The notes below the pieces were generated by a model, which searched no databases, was not told where the DNA came from, and saw nothing but the letters and a program-made list of their open reading frames with translations. DNA of 64,000 nucleotides from Streptomyces wedmorensis (GTDB lineage Bacteria; Actinomycetota; Actinomycetes; Streptomycetales; Streptomycetaceae). Both the position numbers and the translations under genes were made by a program. Below, in pieces: positions 7,577-16,569 of this stretch; the first letter of the stretch is position 1, and each line of letters opens with the position of its first letter. The stretch spans positions 1-64,000 of the forward strand of contig NZ_JNWK01000051.1 in NCBI RefSeq assembly GCF_000716445.1, read 5' to 3'.

Positions 7577-7763
7577 GCGTTCCACCCCCTGGGACCTCGG
7601 ATCCCCCACCGAGAAACGATTCACACCCGCGGGCGCGGGACCGGCGGAGTCGGGCGTCGTGCGGTGCACGGCGACCCTCGCGCTGGCCACTTGGTGCCGC
7701 CCTCAGGAGCGGCGGCCCGTTGTGGGCTGTGCCAAGCCGCCGCTAAGAGCGTCCGCCAGTAGG

Positions 7764-8167
7764 TCATCGGATGCGTGGGTTTCGGGGTCGGGTGTTCCCG
7801 CGGTAGAGGGGCCAGGAGCGTCGGATCAGGCGGCGGACGGTGATGATGGTGGCGGCCAGGGCGAGGAAGAACTCGATGGCCGCTCTCCGACGTTCGGAGC
7901 AGCGTCGGAGTTTGCCGAAGTTGTTCATCCAGGAGTTCGTGCGCTCTACCACCCAACGGCCGCCGGTCTGGATCGGGGTCTTCGCGCCGCGCGCGGCGAT
8001 GCGCGCGTCGATCCTGCGGGCGGCCAGGTCGTCGTGGACCATGTGGTAGTCGTATCCGGCATCCAGGGCAAGGCGCGGATGCTTGGGCAGGGGCCCGAGG
8101 GTCGGCTCCACGGCGGTGAAACGGTCGAGGGTGGCGGGCAGCAGTGGGCCCCTGTTCATCCCCGCCG
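7764..8167 (-). pseudogene. IS5-family transposase remnant (C-terminal half)
   Basis: The reading frame encodes the end of an IS5-type DDE transposase: 'RGPLLPATLDRF', 'LALDAGYDYHMVHDDL' and 'GRWVVERTNSWMNNFGKLRR' with the catalytic Glu region, ending 'PLYRGNTRPRNPRIR'. The N-terminal half, including the first catalytic Asp, is missing. The remnant is cut exactly where the GNAT gene ends. No terminal inverted repeats could be paired, so it is an inactive relic. Confidence 0.85.
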
Positions 8168-8938
8168 TCAGCGGTTGAGGAAGGAGTAGCTGCGGCCGAG
8201 CTCGGTGAAGCCGCGGCAGGAGTACCACTCGCGCGGCCAGTCGGTCGCGTCCGCGATGAGGAAGAGCTGTGGGATCCCGGCAGCGGCGGCCAACGCCAGA
8301 CCTGTGGCGAGCAGGGTATCTCCGTGGCCCTGCTTACGGTGCGGCACAGCAGTGACGAGGTCCTCCAGCTGAGCCAGCCCGGCGGTTCGGTCGAGGTAGA
8401 GGTCGGCCCAGGCCGCGATCTCCCCGTCCGGTGTCCGGGCAGCCAGGAAGGCTACCTTCTCCGCGCCGCGCAGGCGGGCGGTACGGCGCTCGGTGAGCTG
8501 TCGAGCGAGATCCCCGTCCAAGCCCCAGTCAAGCTGCTGGCGGAACACTGCCGCTCGCAGCTCAGCCAGCTCGACCGGGTGCGCGGCAGGTTCGGGCAGC
8601 GCGCAGCCAGCTGTCTCCCGAGCCAGTATCAGCTCGGTGTCCCGGTCGTAGCCGGCCGCCGCCAGCCCCGGGGTGGCCCGCTCCCCGAGCGCCTCGTCCA
8701 GCACCGTGATCCGATACTGCCGGCGCGGTCCGAGGCCCTGTGCAGCCAGTTCGGGCAGTGCCGCCGGGTCGGCGTCCGAGGCGTGGACGATCAGTTGGTT
8801 GTGCTCCTGGGATTGGGAGAAGTCCGAGTCGTGGACGGCGAAGGCCCCGGGCAGCTCGACGGTCTCAGAGGCCTGGCGGCGGGCGAAGGCGGCGCGGAAG
8901 GCGGTCACGCGCTCAAGCAGATCCGACATCTTCGTCAT
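8168..8938 (-). CDS. GNAT-family N-acetyltransferase
   Basis: 256 residues. The C-terminal half is a GNAT fold: 'EIAAWADLYLDRTAGLAQLEDLVT' (beta4/beta5) followed by the acetyl-CoA loop 'VPHRKQGHGDTLLATGLALA' and 'FLIADATDWPREWYSCRGFTELGRSYSF'. The N-terminal half is a degenerate second domain, as in other two-lobed Streptomyces GNAT proteins. Two ATGs three codons apart are possible; the upstream one has GGGAC before it. The stop abuts the transposase relic, so the insertion happened just past the end of the gene. The substrate is unknown. Confidence 0.85.
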   Translation of the reverse strand: MTKMSDLLERVTAFRAAFARRQASETVELPGAFAVHDSDFSQSQEHNQLIVHASDADPAALPELAAQGLGPRRQYRITVLDEALGERATPGLAAAGYDRDTELILARETAGCALPEPAAHPVELAELRAAVFRQQLDWGLDGDLARQLTERRTARLRGAEKVAFLAARTPDGEIAAWADLYLDRTAGLAQLEDLVTAVPHRKQGHGDTLLATGLALAAAAGIPQLFLIADATDWPREWYSCRGFTELGRSYSFLNR

Positions 8939-9109
8939 GATCGTCCCGCTCACTGCCGGGGGCAACAACCTTTCCCTACCGGCGGACGCTCTAAGCGGAA
9001 GGCTGATGTTCCACGCACTCCTCATCGCGTGGGGAGAGCTCCCCTCGCCCCGCACCCCGATCACCACACACCACAGGGCCAGCGGCAAAGCCCAGTTTCC
9101 CAGCGCGGC

Positions 9110-12100
9110 CTACTCCGCCTCAGGTCCCGGGTCGATCGCTGACTGCTTCAGGTGGGTGATGTGGTCCAGTGTGGCGAGAGTGTCAGGGTGGTCGGGGCCG
9201 AGGAGGCGCCGGCTGTCGGATGCGACGCGCCAGAGGTGGCCGAGTGCTTCATCGGTGCGACCCACTCGCTGGTAGGAGCCGGCCAGGCCGTAGCGGGCGA
9301 GGATGATGTCGGGATGGTCGACGCCGAGGAGCCGTTCGCAGTCGGCCACCACCGACTCCAGTAGGTCGATGGATTCCTCGGTTCGGCCTGCCTGCTCATA
9401 GGCTCCGGCCAGGCTGCCGCGGGCGATGACGGTGTCGATGTGGTCGGGGCCGAGTACGCGCTCGCGATCGGGCACCACCTGCTCCAGCAGGGCGACGGCC
9501 TCTTCGATGCGGCCTCCTTGCCGGTACGAGTCGGCCAGGTTGGCGCGGGCGAGGAGGGTGTTGGGGTGGTCGGTGCCGAGCAGGTGCTCGCTGTCGGACA
9601 GCACTTGCTCCTGCAGTGCCAGCGCCTCCTCCGCCCGGCCTGCTTTCTGGTACAGGCGGGCCAGGTTGTTGCGGGCGGTGAGGGTGCTGGGGTGAAGGGT
9701 GCCGTGCAGCCGCTCGCTGTCGGCGACGGCTTGTTCCTGGAGGCCCAGCGCCTTGTCCGCCTGGTTTCCCTGCTGGTAGGCGCCGGCGAGGTTGGCGCGA
9801 GCGAGGAGTGAGGTGCGGTGGTCGGGGCCGAGGAGCCGTTCGCTGTCGGCTACCAGTTGTTCGAGGAGTGCGGTGGCGTCCTCGGTCCGGGCTCTTTGCA
9901 GGTAGCTGCTGGTCAGGCTGTTCCGGCTGAGGAGGGTGTCGGGGTGGTCACCGCCGAGCAGCCTCTCGCTGTCGGCGACCACGTGCTCCAGTAGCTCGAT
10001 GGCTTCGTCGATCCGGCCTCCCTGGCGGTAGGAGATGGCGAGGCTGGCACGGGAGCCGAGGAGGTGGGGGTGGTCGGCGCCGAGGATGCCTTCGCCGGTG
10101 GTCACCATGCGTTGCCAGTAGGCGGTGGCGCTGCTGATCAGGCCGGCGGCCGAGAGGCTGTCGCCCGCGCGGTGGAGGACCGGGTGCCAGAGCCGGTGGT
10201 CGGTGTGGAGGGCGAGGGCGTCGGTGTTGGTGCGGAGGGTCGCGGCCAGTTCGGGGTGCTGCGGATCGATCTCGGGCCATATGTGGAGGAGGCCGTTCGC
10301 GGCGGCGGTGGCGAGGTGGACGAGGCCGGTTGCGGGGATGGATTCGCGTACGGCGCGGGCGGTGAGGGCGTGGATGCGTACGGCGCGGGGTTCGGCGCGG
10401 CGGTCGTGGGTGATGAGGGCGTAGCGGTGGAGGAGCCGTAGGACGGAGTGGATCTGTCCTGCGGTGACCTGCCGATCGTATGGGGGGTAGTGGCTGAAGT
10501 ATTCGAGGAGGGGCGGGCTGGACCAGAACGAGTGGGGGTGGCCGGCGGGGTCGAGGAGGGCGGCCAGGCACAGGGCGGGGCCGGCGAGGTTGGTGGTGTC
10601 GGCCTCTTGCACCGCGTCGAAGGAGAGCAGGAGGGCCACGGTGATGTGTCGGCCGTAGCCCTCGGCGTCGGCCGTGTCGGGCAGTGCGTCGGCCAGGCGT
10701 GTGGCGCGGCTGTTGAAGAGGTCGAGGTATTCGGTGCAGGTGAGTGCTTCGTTGAGCATGTGCGCTGCGGCGAGGCCGAGCGCGAGGGGAAGGTGGCCGA
10801 GGGCTTCGGCGAGGGAGGTGGCCTGGTCGTCGAGGAGGTGCCCCGTGTCGTCGCGGTCGAGGCGTTCGCTCAGGTAGGAGATGGACTCCTCGGGTGTGTA
10901 GGTCCCGATGTCGACGCGGGTACGGCCGCCACCGGTGAGGCGGGCGTCGTTGAGTCGTGTCGTGGCCAGGCTCCAGCCGGTCCCACTGCGGCTGACGGGC
11001 CACCACGTGCCCAGCGTGACGAGGTCGGTGACGTCGTCGAGGACGACCATCCAGCGACGTGATGTCGTGGCCAGCCACGCCAGCAGTGTCCGGGCGTCGG
11101 CTTCCGGATCCTCGCCGGTCGCGCCGGCCAGGTGGAGGTCGGCGGCGGCCCGGGCGTACTGGGTGATCACCTGCTGCGGTTCCGCCGCCGGCGCCCAGAC
11201 CACGATGTCCGTGCCCTGCGCGAGGGCGTCGGTGACACAGGCGGCGGCCAGCTGTGTCTTACCTACTCCCCCGCCGCCGGAGAGCACCTGTGTCAGCATC
11301 ACCGACCCCCCGGTCGCTCGTGCCCGTTCGATCTCCTCCCGCAGGTCGCTGCGCGGCTGGAGCGCGGTGGCGAGCGTGGGCACCTGCCCGACGATCACCG
11401 GCCACCTCGGTTCGGTGGCGCCAGGTGACGCTGCATCGCCGGTGGCGGTCACCGCCTCAGGCACTCCGGCGGTCCCGGCGTGTCCTTTACGGGTGACGAG
11501 TTCGGCGAATCCGGGCGAGTCGAGGGCCTCGTGGATCGGGGCGGCATGCAGGCGCCGCCAGTCCATGGACCGGTTGTCCTCGACCGCCACGCCCACCAGT
11601 CGACCGTGGCAGAAGACGGCCGCTCCGGACGCGCCGGCCCATGGCCGCTCCCCGTCTCGGCTCGCCGCCGGCCAGATCCGACAGTCCAGCACCCAGCCGG
11701 CCGAGGACGTGGAGACCGCGGACAGCTCACCACGCAGAGCCTCGACCTGCGCGGAGCTCCCCGCATCGGCGGCGAAAGCGGGAAATCCGGCACCTGTGTA
11801 CGGGATCTGGCCGGTGCCTTCGGGCAATCCCCAGACCACCGGACCGCCGGTGGTCGCCACGGGTTCGTCGAGCCAGATCAACGCGATGTCCAGGTCATCC
11901 GCGGCGGGGACGCCCTGCTCGGGATCGGGCCAGCACACCTGCGCTCGCCGTTGCTCGACCCGCCCGAAGTGCGGATGCCCGACACGTGCCTGCACGTGCT
12001 CCGCCCAACGGCCCTCGGCCAGAACGACGTGCAGGGCCGTCAGCACCAGCTGCGGCCCTACCAGGTAACCGGACCCGACCCCCGTCGGGTTGTCCGTCTG

Positions 12101-12127
12101 GACCAGTACAAGGCGCTCCGGATTCAT
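9110..12127 (-). CDS. Trypsin-like protease / NB-ARC ATPase / TPR protein (NLR-like sensor)
   Basis: 1005 residues, three modules. Residues 1-200 form a trypsin-like serine protease with an apparently intact triad: His33 in 'LVLTALHVV', Asp80 in 'DDLDIALIW' and Ser167 in 'AGASGAAVF'. Residues ~245-560 form an NB-ARC/STAND ATPase with P-loop 'GGGGVGKT' at 284-291, Walker B-like 'MVVLDDV' and the GLPL-like 'LGHLPLALGLAA'. From about residue 680 to the end are seven or more 42-residue TPRs of the kinesin-light-chain type (repeated 'LLGPDHPDTL'). There is no signal peptide or membrane helix, so it is cytosolic. This is the layout of prokaryotic NLR-like proteins: TPRs sense, the NTPase oligomerises and the protease is the effector. 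It stands alone with no obvious partner gene. Confidence 0.9.
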   Translation of the reverse strand: MNPERLVLVQTDNPTGVGSGYLVGPQLVLTALHVVLAEGRWAEHVQARVGHPHFGRVEQRRAQVCWPDPEQGVPAADDLDIALIWLDEPVATTGGPVVWGLPEGTGQIPYTGAGFPAFAADAGSSAQVEALRGELSAVSTSSAGWVLDCRIWPAASRDGERPWAGASGAAVFCHGRLVGVAVEDNRSMDWRRLHAAPIHEALDSPGFAELVTRKGHAGTAGVPEAVTATGDAASPGATEPRWPVIVGQVPTLATALQPRSDLREEIERARATGGSVMLTQVLSGGGGVGKTQLAAACVTDALAQGTDIVVWAPAAEPQQVITQYARAAADLHLAGATGEDPEADARTLLAWLATTSRRWMVVLDDVTDLVTLGTWWPVSRSGTGWSLATTRLNDARLTGGGRTRVDIGTYTPEESISYLSERLDRDDTGHLLDDQATSLAEALGHLPLALGLAAAHMLNEALTCTEYLDLFNSRATRLADALPDTADAEGYGRHITVALLLSFDAVQEADTTNLAGPALCLAALLDPAGHPHSFWSSPPLLEYFSHYPPYDRQVTAGQIHSVLRLLHRYALITHDRRAEPRAVRIHALTARAVRESIPATGLVHLATAAANGLLHIWPEIDPQHPELAATLRTNTDALALHTDHRLWHPVLHRAGDSLSAAGLISSATAYWQRMVTTGEGILGADHPHLLGSRASLAISYRQGGRIDEAIELLEHVVADSERLLGGDHPDTLLSRNSLTSSYLQRARTEDATALLEQLVADSERLLGPDHRTSLLARANLAGAYQQGNQADKALGLQEQAVADSERLHGTLHPSTLTARNNLARLYQKAGRAEEALALQEQVLSDSEHLLGTDHPNTLLARANLADSYRQGGRIEEAVALLEQVVPDRERVLGPDHIDTVIARGSLAGAYEQAGRTEESIDLLESVVADCERLLGVDHPDIILARYGLAGSYQRVGRTDEALGHLWRVASDSRRLLGPDHPDTLATLDHITHLKQSAIDPGPEAE

Positions 12128-12569
12128 TTCGCCGCGTACACCCCTGCCCCGTCTGCTGTGGTGCCTTTGTCGTCGACACGCCCATGTCCACGCGTACCCC
12201 TGATGCGCAGGCCCCCGTGAGCGGTGGCACCTCATCTTCAGCCTGCCCCGATGGAACAACTCCCCAGGCTGGTTCAGCGTTCCGGCTTCGCCCGTCGCCG
12301 CGTCAAGTGAGCGCTGTGGCTCCGGTGCGCTCTGCTGCTGCACGGAGTCATGTTGTTGTCGCACGGCATGATCAGCTGTGGGCTATGTTGTGAGGATGAC
12401 TACCGGGACGGCGTCGCGCCACACACGGATTGGTGACCCGGTGCTCTCCTGAGTGCCGTCAGGGCCGGTGCGGGCCCGCTGTTCGATCGAGGATGCCGCG
12501 CTGCTGCGCGGGCTCCGCCTCCGTCGTGTTGATCAAAGGCTCCACACATCAACCACGACAGGAGAGTTC
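12128..12569. other. Intergenic region with a possible 18-codon ORF
   Basis: No standard gene. A short ORF at 12396-12452 (MTTGTASRHTRIGDPVLS) follows a GTGAGG sequence and ends about 117 nt before the dienelactone hydrolase start. It could be a leader peptide or a truncated gene start. The rest shows no coding signal. Confidence 0.35.
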
Positions 12570-13304
12570 ATGCCCAGCAAGACGCTGCTGATTCCCACTG
12601 CGGACGGCCAGGCCGACGCGTTCGCCGCCTTCCCCGACCGCGGCGATCAGTTCCCCGGAGTGCTGATGTACGCGGACGGCTTCGGCATCCGGCCCGTGCT
12701 GCGGGAGATGGCCCGGGAACTGGCCGGGCACGGGTACTACGTACTCGTGCCCAACCTCTTCTACCGCCACGGTCCTGCACCGGTGGTCGAGCTTCCCGAG
12801 CACATCGGAGAAGCGGCCCGGCCTCAGGTCATGGCACAGGTCATGCCTCTGATCCACGCGCACACCGCCGGACGTGTCCTGCGCGACGCCGATGCCTACC
12901 TCGGGTTCCTCACCGCCCAGCCCGAGGTCGGCGCCGGTCCGCTCGCGGTGACGGGCTACTGCATCGGCGGCCTCCTGGCGATGCGCACCGCCGCTGCCCA
13001 CCCCGGCCGGGTAGCCGCCGTCGCCGCGTTCCACGGTCCCGTGGGCGCCGACGGTCCCGACCTCTTCTCCGAGCTCACCGCACAGGTTCACCTCGGCCAC
13101 GCCGAGAGCGACCTGACACCCGAAGCCCTCGCCGAGCTCGACCAGGCCCTGGACGCCTCGGGTGTCAGCTACACCTCCGAGATCTACCCCGACACCGTCC
13201 ACGGCTTCACCATGTCCGACACCGACGCTTTCGACGCCCCCGGGCTGAAGCGCCACTGGGACCGCCTGCTCCCTCTTTTGGACCGCACCCTGGGCCAGAG
13301 CTGA
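12570..13304 (+). CDS. Dienelactone hydrolase family protein
   Basis: A 244-residue cytosolic alpha/beta hydrolase of the DLH family, which opens lactones or hydrolyses esters using a cysteine nucleophile. The nucleophile elbow is 'GYCIGG' with Cys131. The catalytic His is in 'DTVHGFTM' near the C-terminus, and the Asp is probably in 'GHAESDLTPEAL'. The ATG has a clear GGAGAG ribosome binding site. It is a single-gene unit converging on the RNase gene, with a strong hairpin between them. The substrate is unknown. Confidence 0.9.
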   Translation: MPSKTLLIPTADGQADAFAAFPDRGDQFPGVLMYADGFGIRPVLREMARELAGHGYYVLVPNLFYRHGPAPVVELPEHIGEAARPQVMAQVMPLIHAHTAGRVLRDADAYLGFLTAQPEVGAGPLAVTGYCIGGLLAMRTAAAHPGRVAAVAAFHGPVGADGPDLFSELTAQVHLGHAESDLTPEALAELDQALDASGVSYTSEIYPDTVHGFTMSDTDAFDAPGLKRHWDRLLPLLDRTLGQS

Positions 13305-13410
13305 GGATCCACCGCAGCTGCAAGGCCGCCCTCGCCAGCGGGGCAGCCCTGGCCGTCGGACAAGCGGGCCGTCGGACCGTCGGACAAGCGGGCAGGCGAG
13401 CGGGCAGGCA

Positions 13411-13443
13411 GGCGGGCGGGCAGCCCTTGCCTGCCCGCCCGCC
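13411..13443. terminator. Bidirectional hairpin terminator
   Basis: A perfect 13-bp GC stem (GGCGGGCGGGCAG with CTGCCCGCCCGCC) and a 7-nt loop, between convergent DLH and RNB genes. Confidence 0.75.
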
Positions 13444-13457
13444 GGAGACGACGGGCC

Positions 13458-14909
13458 TTACACCACGTTGAAGAGGACCTTCTCCCGGCCGGAGAAGAGC
13501 GGGTCGGCCCGGATGAGCTTGGCCTGGACGTTCGCGCCCAGGTCGAGCTTGGATCCGGACGTGATCTTGCCCATCACGGCGGGGTCTGCCAGGTGCACCG
13601 TGCCCTCCTTCGGATCGTTGTCCTCCGCGTCGGTGTTGATGACCAAGCCGCTGAAGATCTCACCCTCACGGTGCTCGAGTACCGCGGCCTCCGCGATGTC
13701 CACCACACGCCGGTCCGCCACCTTGCCCTTCCCTCGTGCCATGTCGCACGGCATGCAGTACAGGGCGTCGAGTACCCACCTCGGCGGGGGCTTGTCGGCA
13801 CACGCGGCCACGCACAGCTCACCGGTGTACCGGTCGACCAGACGCCGCAGCGGGGCCGTGCAGTAGGTGTACGGTGCCGCGATCGCGGCGTGGAGCGTGT
13901 ACTTCGGGGTCTGGTTGTCGCGGAAGACGGTGTACTCCGCCTTGAGCAACATGGCGGTGGCCTCGCTGAGGAAGGCCATGTGCTTGCGGTCAGCCGGGTT
14001 GAGCGAGTTGACCAGAGCGGCGTACGTGACGTCGGGTTTCCAGTCGATGCCCAGGTGCTTCGCGATGTCGTGCACGCGTTGGACCACTTCGGGGTCCTTC
14101 TGCTTCTGTTGAGTGCGCAGGATTCCGGTACCGCTGCCCAGCATGATCCGGGCCGCAGCCATCCCGGTCATGAGGGAGATCTGCTCGTTCCAGCCTTCCA
14201 CCGGCAGTGCCGCCGCGTAGCTCAGCCGGAACGATCCGTCCTCCAGGGTGACCTCCTGGTCAGGCAGGTTCACCGAGACCCCGCCGCGCGCGGCCTCGAC
14301 CGCTTCCCGCAACTTGCCGATCTCGCGCAGCAGGGCGACGGACTCCCCGGCCGTGCCGGCGTCGATGTCCTGCTGCACCTTCGCGTAGCTCAGCTTGGCC
14401 TGGCTGCGGACTTTCGCCCTGCTCACGGTCGAGTGGGTCACGTTGCCGTCGGCGTCGAGGTCGTGCTGCCACAGCAGGGCGGGGACGACCTGGCCCGGCA
14501 GGAGGCTGGCCGGTCCCTCGGAGATCGAGGGCGGGTGCAGGGGCACCTTGAGATCGGGAAAGTACAGCGTCTCGATTCGGTCGTGGGCCTCGGCGTCCAA
14601 CGCGCTACCGGCCTTGACGAAGGCCGCCACGTCGGCGATGGCGTAGTGCACGCGGTACCCGCCGCCGGACCGCCGCTCCAGGTGCATGGCCTGGTCGAGG
14701 TCCTTGGAGGTCGGCGGGTCGATCGTGAACAACGGCAGGTGAGTGGCGTCCTTGTCCGGCAGTCGGACGTCGTCCACGGCCTTCTTCGCCGCTTCGAGTA
14801 CGTGCGCGGGAAATTCCGTGGTGGCCTTCAGCTCCGCCCGGAGCAGCTGCAGTGGCTTCTGCAGAGCGTCCTGGGCTTCGCGGGACATGTGCATCTGAGG
14901 GCGTCGCAT
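13458..14909 (-). CDS. RNB-domain ribonuclease (RNase II/R family)
   Basis: 483 residues, a processive 3'-to-5' hydrolytic exoribonuclease by family. The RNB catalytic domain spans roughly residues 50-380. 'FTIDPPTSKDLDQAMHLE' holds the metal-binding aspartates, followed by 'VHYAIADVAAFV' and 'YFPDLKVPLHPPSISEG'. The conserved 'YTYCTAPLRRLVDRY' Arg/Asp motif is complete, and a short S1-like end follows. The N-terminal cold-shock domains of RNase R are lacking. This short form is common in actinomycetes. It is transcribed alone, with the DLH terminator at its 3' end. The start at MRRPQMHM is the most upstream reasonable ATG. Confidence 0.9.
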   Translation of the reverse strand: MRRPQMHMSREAQDALQKPLQLLRAELKATTEFPAHVLEAAKKAVDDVRLPDKDATHLPLFTIDPPTSKDLDQAMHLERRSGGGYRVHYAIADVAAFVKAGSALDAEAHDRIETLYFPDLKVPLHPPSISEGPASLLPGQVVPALLWQHDLDADGNVTHSTVSRAKVRSQAKLSYAKVQQDIDAGTAGESVALLREIGKLREAVEAARGGVSVNLPDQEVTLEDGSFRLSYAAALPVEGWNEQISLMTGMAAARIMLGSGTGILRTQQKQKDPEVVQRVHDIAKHLGIDWKPDVTYAALVNSLNPADRKHMAFLSEATAMLLKAEYTVFRDNQTPKYTLHAAIAAPYTYCTAPLRRLVDRYTGELCVAACADKPPPRWVLDALYCMPCDMARGKGKVADRRVVDIAEAAVLEHREGEIFSGLVINTDAEDNDPKEGTVHLADPAVMGKITSGSKLDLGANVQAKLIRADPLFSGREKVLFNVV

Positions 14910-15165
14910 GCCTCGACCGTAGGACGACGACCGCAAGGCGTCGCCGCGAGCGGGCCCAGTCGAGGGAAGGATGCGGCAATCCGAGGGATTGCCGTCCCCA
15001 CAGACATGTACAGGCCGGACGACGTTCAGCACGGGGTGCCATCGCTGCCCGTGCAAGCGGTGGTCGACCGCCCCCGCTCGTGTCGAGTGCGCCGAGGGTC
15101 ATGGCGTAGAGGCGGGGAGAAGGCTCCGCGGCTCGTCACCACTCCATGGACATCTCAGCGCGCTA

Positions 15166-15780
15166 TCACTCGCGGCACTTCTCCGTCAGGGCAGCGCCGC
15201 GAAGGTAGGCGGTGAGGATGCTCTCCAGCGGGGTGGTTTCGTTGATGGCAGTGCGGTGGAACAGCAGTGAGTCCGTCAGGGCGATCGGCTCCTCGACCCG
15301 ATCGTCCGAGTCGGGGAGTCCTGCCCGGGCGAGGGCCGTCGCTGTCACTTGTCGCGTCAGGGCGTGGACTTCGGACTGGTTTGTCAGTTTGTGCCGAAGC
15401 GTGGGCGCGTCGTCGAGCTCGAGGAGGAGCGCGTAGCGGGCCCTCATGTCGTCGCGCCGTGCCGCGAGGGTCTCGACAAGTCCGGCGATCGATGCCGCCG
15501 GCTCCGCGATGTCGAGCGGGTGTCCGTCGTCGGACCTCGCGTTCAGGGCGGTCGCGAGGTCCTTGGCGTCGGCCATCGAACGATCCGCGAGTGCGTTGAC
15601 GATGAGTTCCAGGAGCGCGTGGCGCGTTTTCGCGTAATAGGAGGTCGATCCTTGCGGGATGCCTGCCTCATGGTCGACGGCTCGGTGCGTCAGTGCGCGA
15701 ACACCCTCGCGGGCGATGATGCGAATGCCGCTGTCGGCGATCGCCGCCCGACGCTCACTGCCGTTGGACGCACTGGACAT
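15166..15780 (-). CDS. TetR-family transcriptional regulator
   Basis: 204 residues. The N-terminal helix-turn-helix is 'GVRALTHRAVDHEAGIPQGSTSYYAKTRHALLEL', with the characteristic TSYYAKTR recognition helix. The helical C-terminal ligand-binding domain is unassigned. It is divergent from the decayed hydrolase gene, with two identical palindromes between them. By family precedent it represses itself and that gene. The target has been inactivated but the regulator is intact. Confidence 0.9.
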   Translation of the reverse strand: MSSASNGSERRAAIADSGIRIIAREGVRALTHRAVDHEAGIPQGSTSYYAKTRHALLELIVNALADRSMADAKDLATALNARSDDGHPLDIAEPAASIAGLVETLAARRDDMRARYALLLELDDAPTLRHKLTNQSEVHALTRQVTATALARAGLPDSDDRVEEPIALTDSLLFHRTAINETTPLESILTAYLRGAALTEKCRE

Positions 15781-15789
15781 GACTCGATA

Positions 15790-15833
15790 CTACAGGTGTA
15801 GAGTCGCGACTCACGGAAGCTCTACAGGTGTAG
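15790..15833. promoter_or_regulatory. Two identical TetR-type operators
   Basis: CTACAGGTGTAG (5-bp arms CTACA/TGTAG with a 2-bp centre) occurs at 15790-15801 and again at 15822-15833. The copies are 32 bp apart (three helical turns) between the TetR start and the divergent hydrolase start. Confidence 0.75.
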
Positions 15834-15888
15834 TGGGCAGTTGCCGCCCGGCAGGTGGGGGGCGCGACGCGACCAAACGGAGAGCGCG

Positions 15889-16524
15889 ATGATGATCGAC
15901 TTCGTTCCGGACCAAAGTCCGTACCCCTCCAGTCGCGTTGGTTCGATGCGTCGGCCGGTCGGCTCCACTACATCGACGAAGGGTCCGGGCCGGCGCTGCT
16001 GTTCTGCCACGGCTCACCGGCCTGGAGCTTCCTCTATCGCCGCATCGCGACCGGCCTGCGGGACCGGTATCGGGGCATCGCCGTCGACCACCTCGGCTTC
16101 GGGTTGTCCGAACGCCCCCGCTGCTTCGGCTACACGATTGCCGAGCACACGGCGGTCCTGGGCGAGTTGATCGACCATCTCCAGCTGGACGGCTTCGTCG
16201 TCGTGGGGCATGACTGGGGAGGCCCGATCGGGCTGGGCGCGGCGAGCACGCGGGCCGCCGGAGTGAGAGGGGTCGTGCTGGGCAACACCGCCTTCCGGCC
16301 GATCGAACCGCTGGCGAACCGGGCGTTCAGTGTGATCATGAGCAGCCATCCCATGAGGCGGCGCATAAACGAAGGACATGGTCTTCCGGCCCCGAGCGTG
16401 CATCCCGCGGTTGCACGCCTCGTTCACCGACCTCGACGTCGTCGAGTTACCCCGAGCCCGGCACTTCCTCCAGGAGGACGCGCCGGACGAGATCACATCC
16501 GCGATCGCCAAACGGTTCCCGTGA
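15889..16524 (+). pseudogene. Decayed haloalkane-dehalogenase-like alpha/beta hydrolase
   Basis: Translation in pieces gives a normal family order: 'MMIDFVPDQSPYP', a -1 frameshift near 15930, then 'SRWFDASAGRLHYIDEG', 'LLFCHGSPAWSFLYRR', 'GFGLSERP' and the nucleophile elbow 'VVGHDWGGPIG'. After 'MSSHPMRRRI' the next matching part, 'DMVFRPRACIPRL...HFLQEDAPDEI...KRFP', resumes in another frame. About 60-90 residues of the cap and core, with the catalytic acid region, appear to be missing. The gene thus has one frameshift and one internal deletion. It lies downstream of the intact TetR operators. Confidence 0.8.
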
Positions 16525-16569
16525 AGCGCCCCCACTCCCCCACCGCAAACGCGCCACGCGTCCGGGCAC

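Noticed and set aside
7764..8167. Complete IS5 element
   Set aside because: N-terminal catalytic half is missing and no matching terminal inverted repeats were found.
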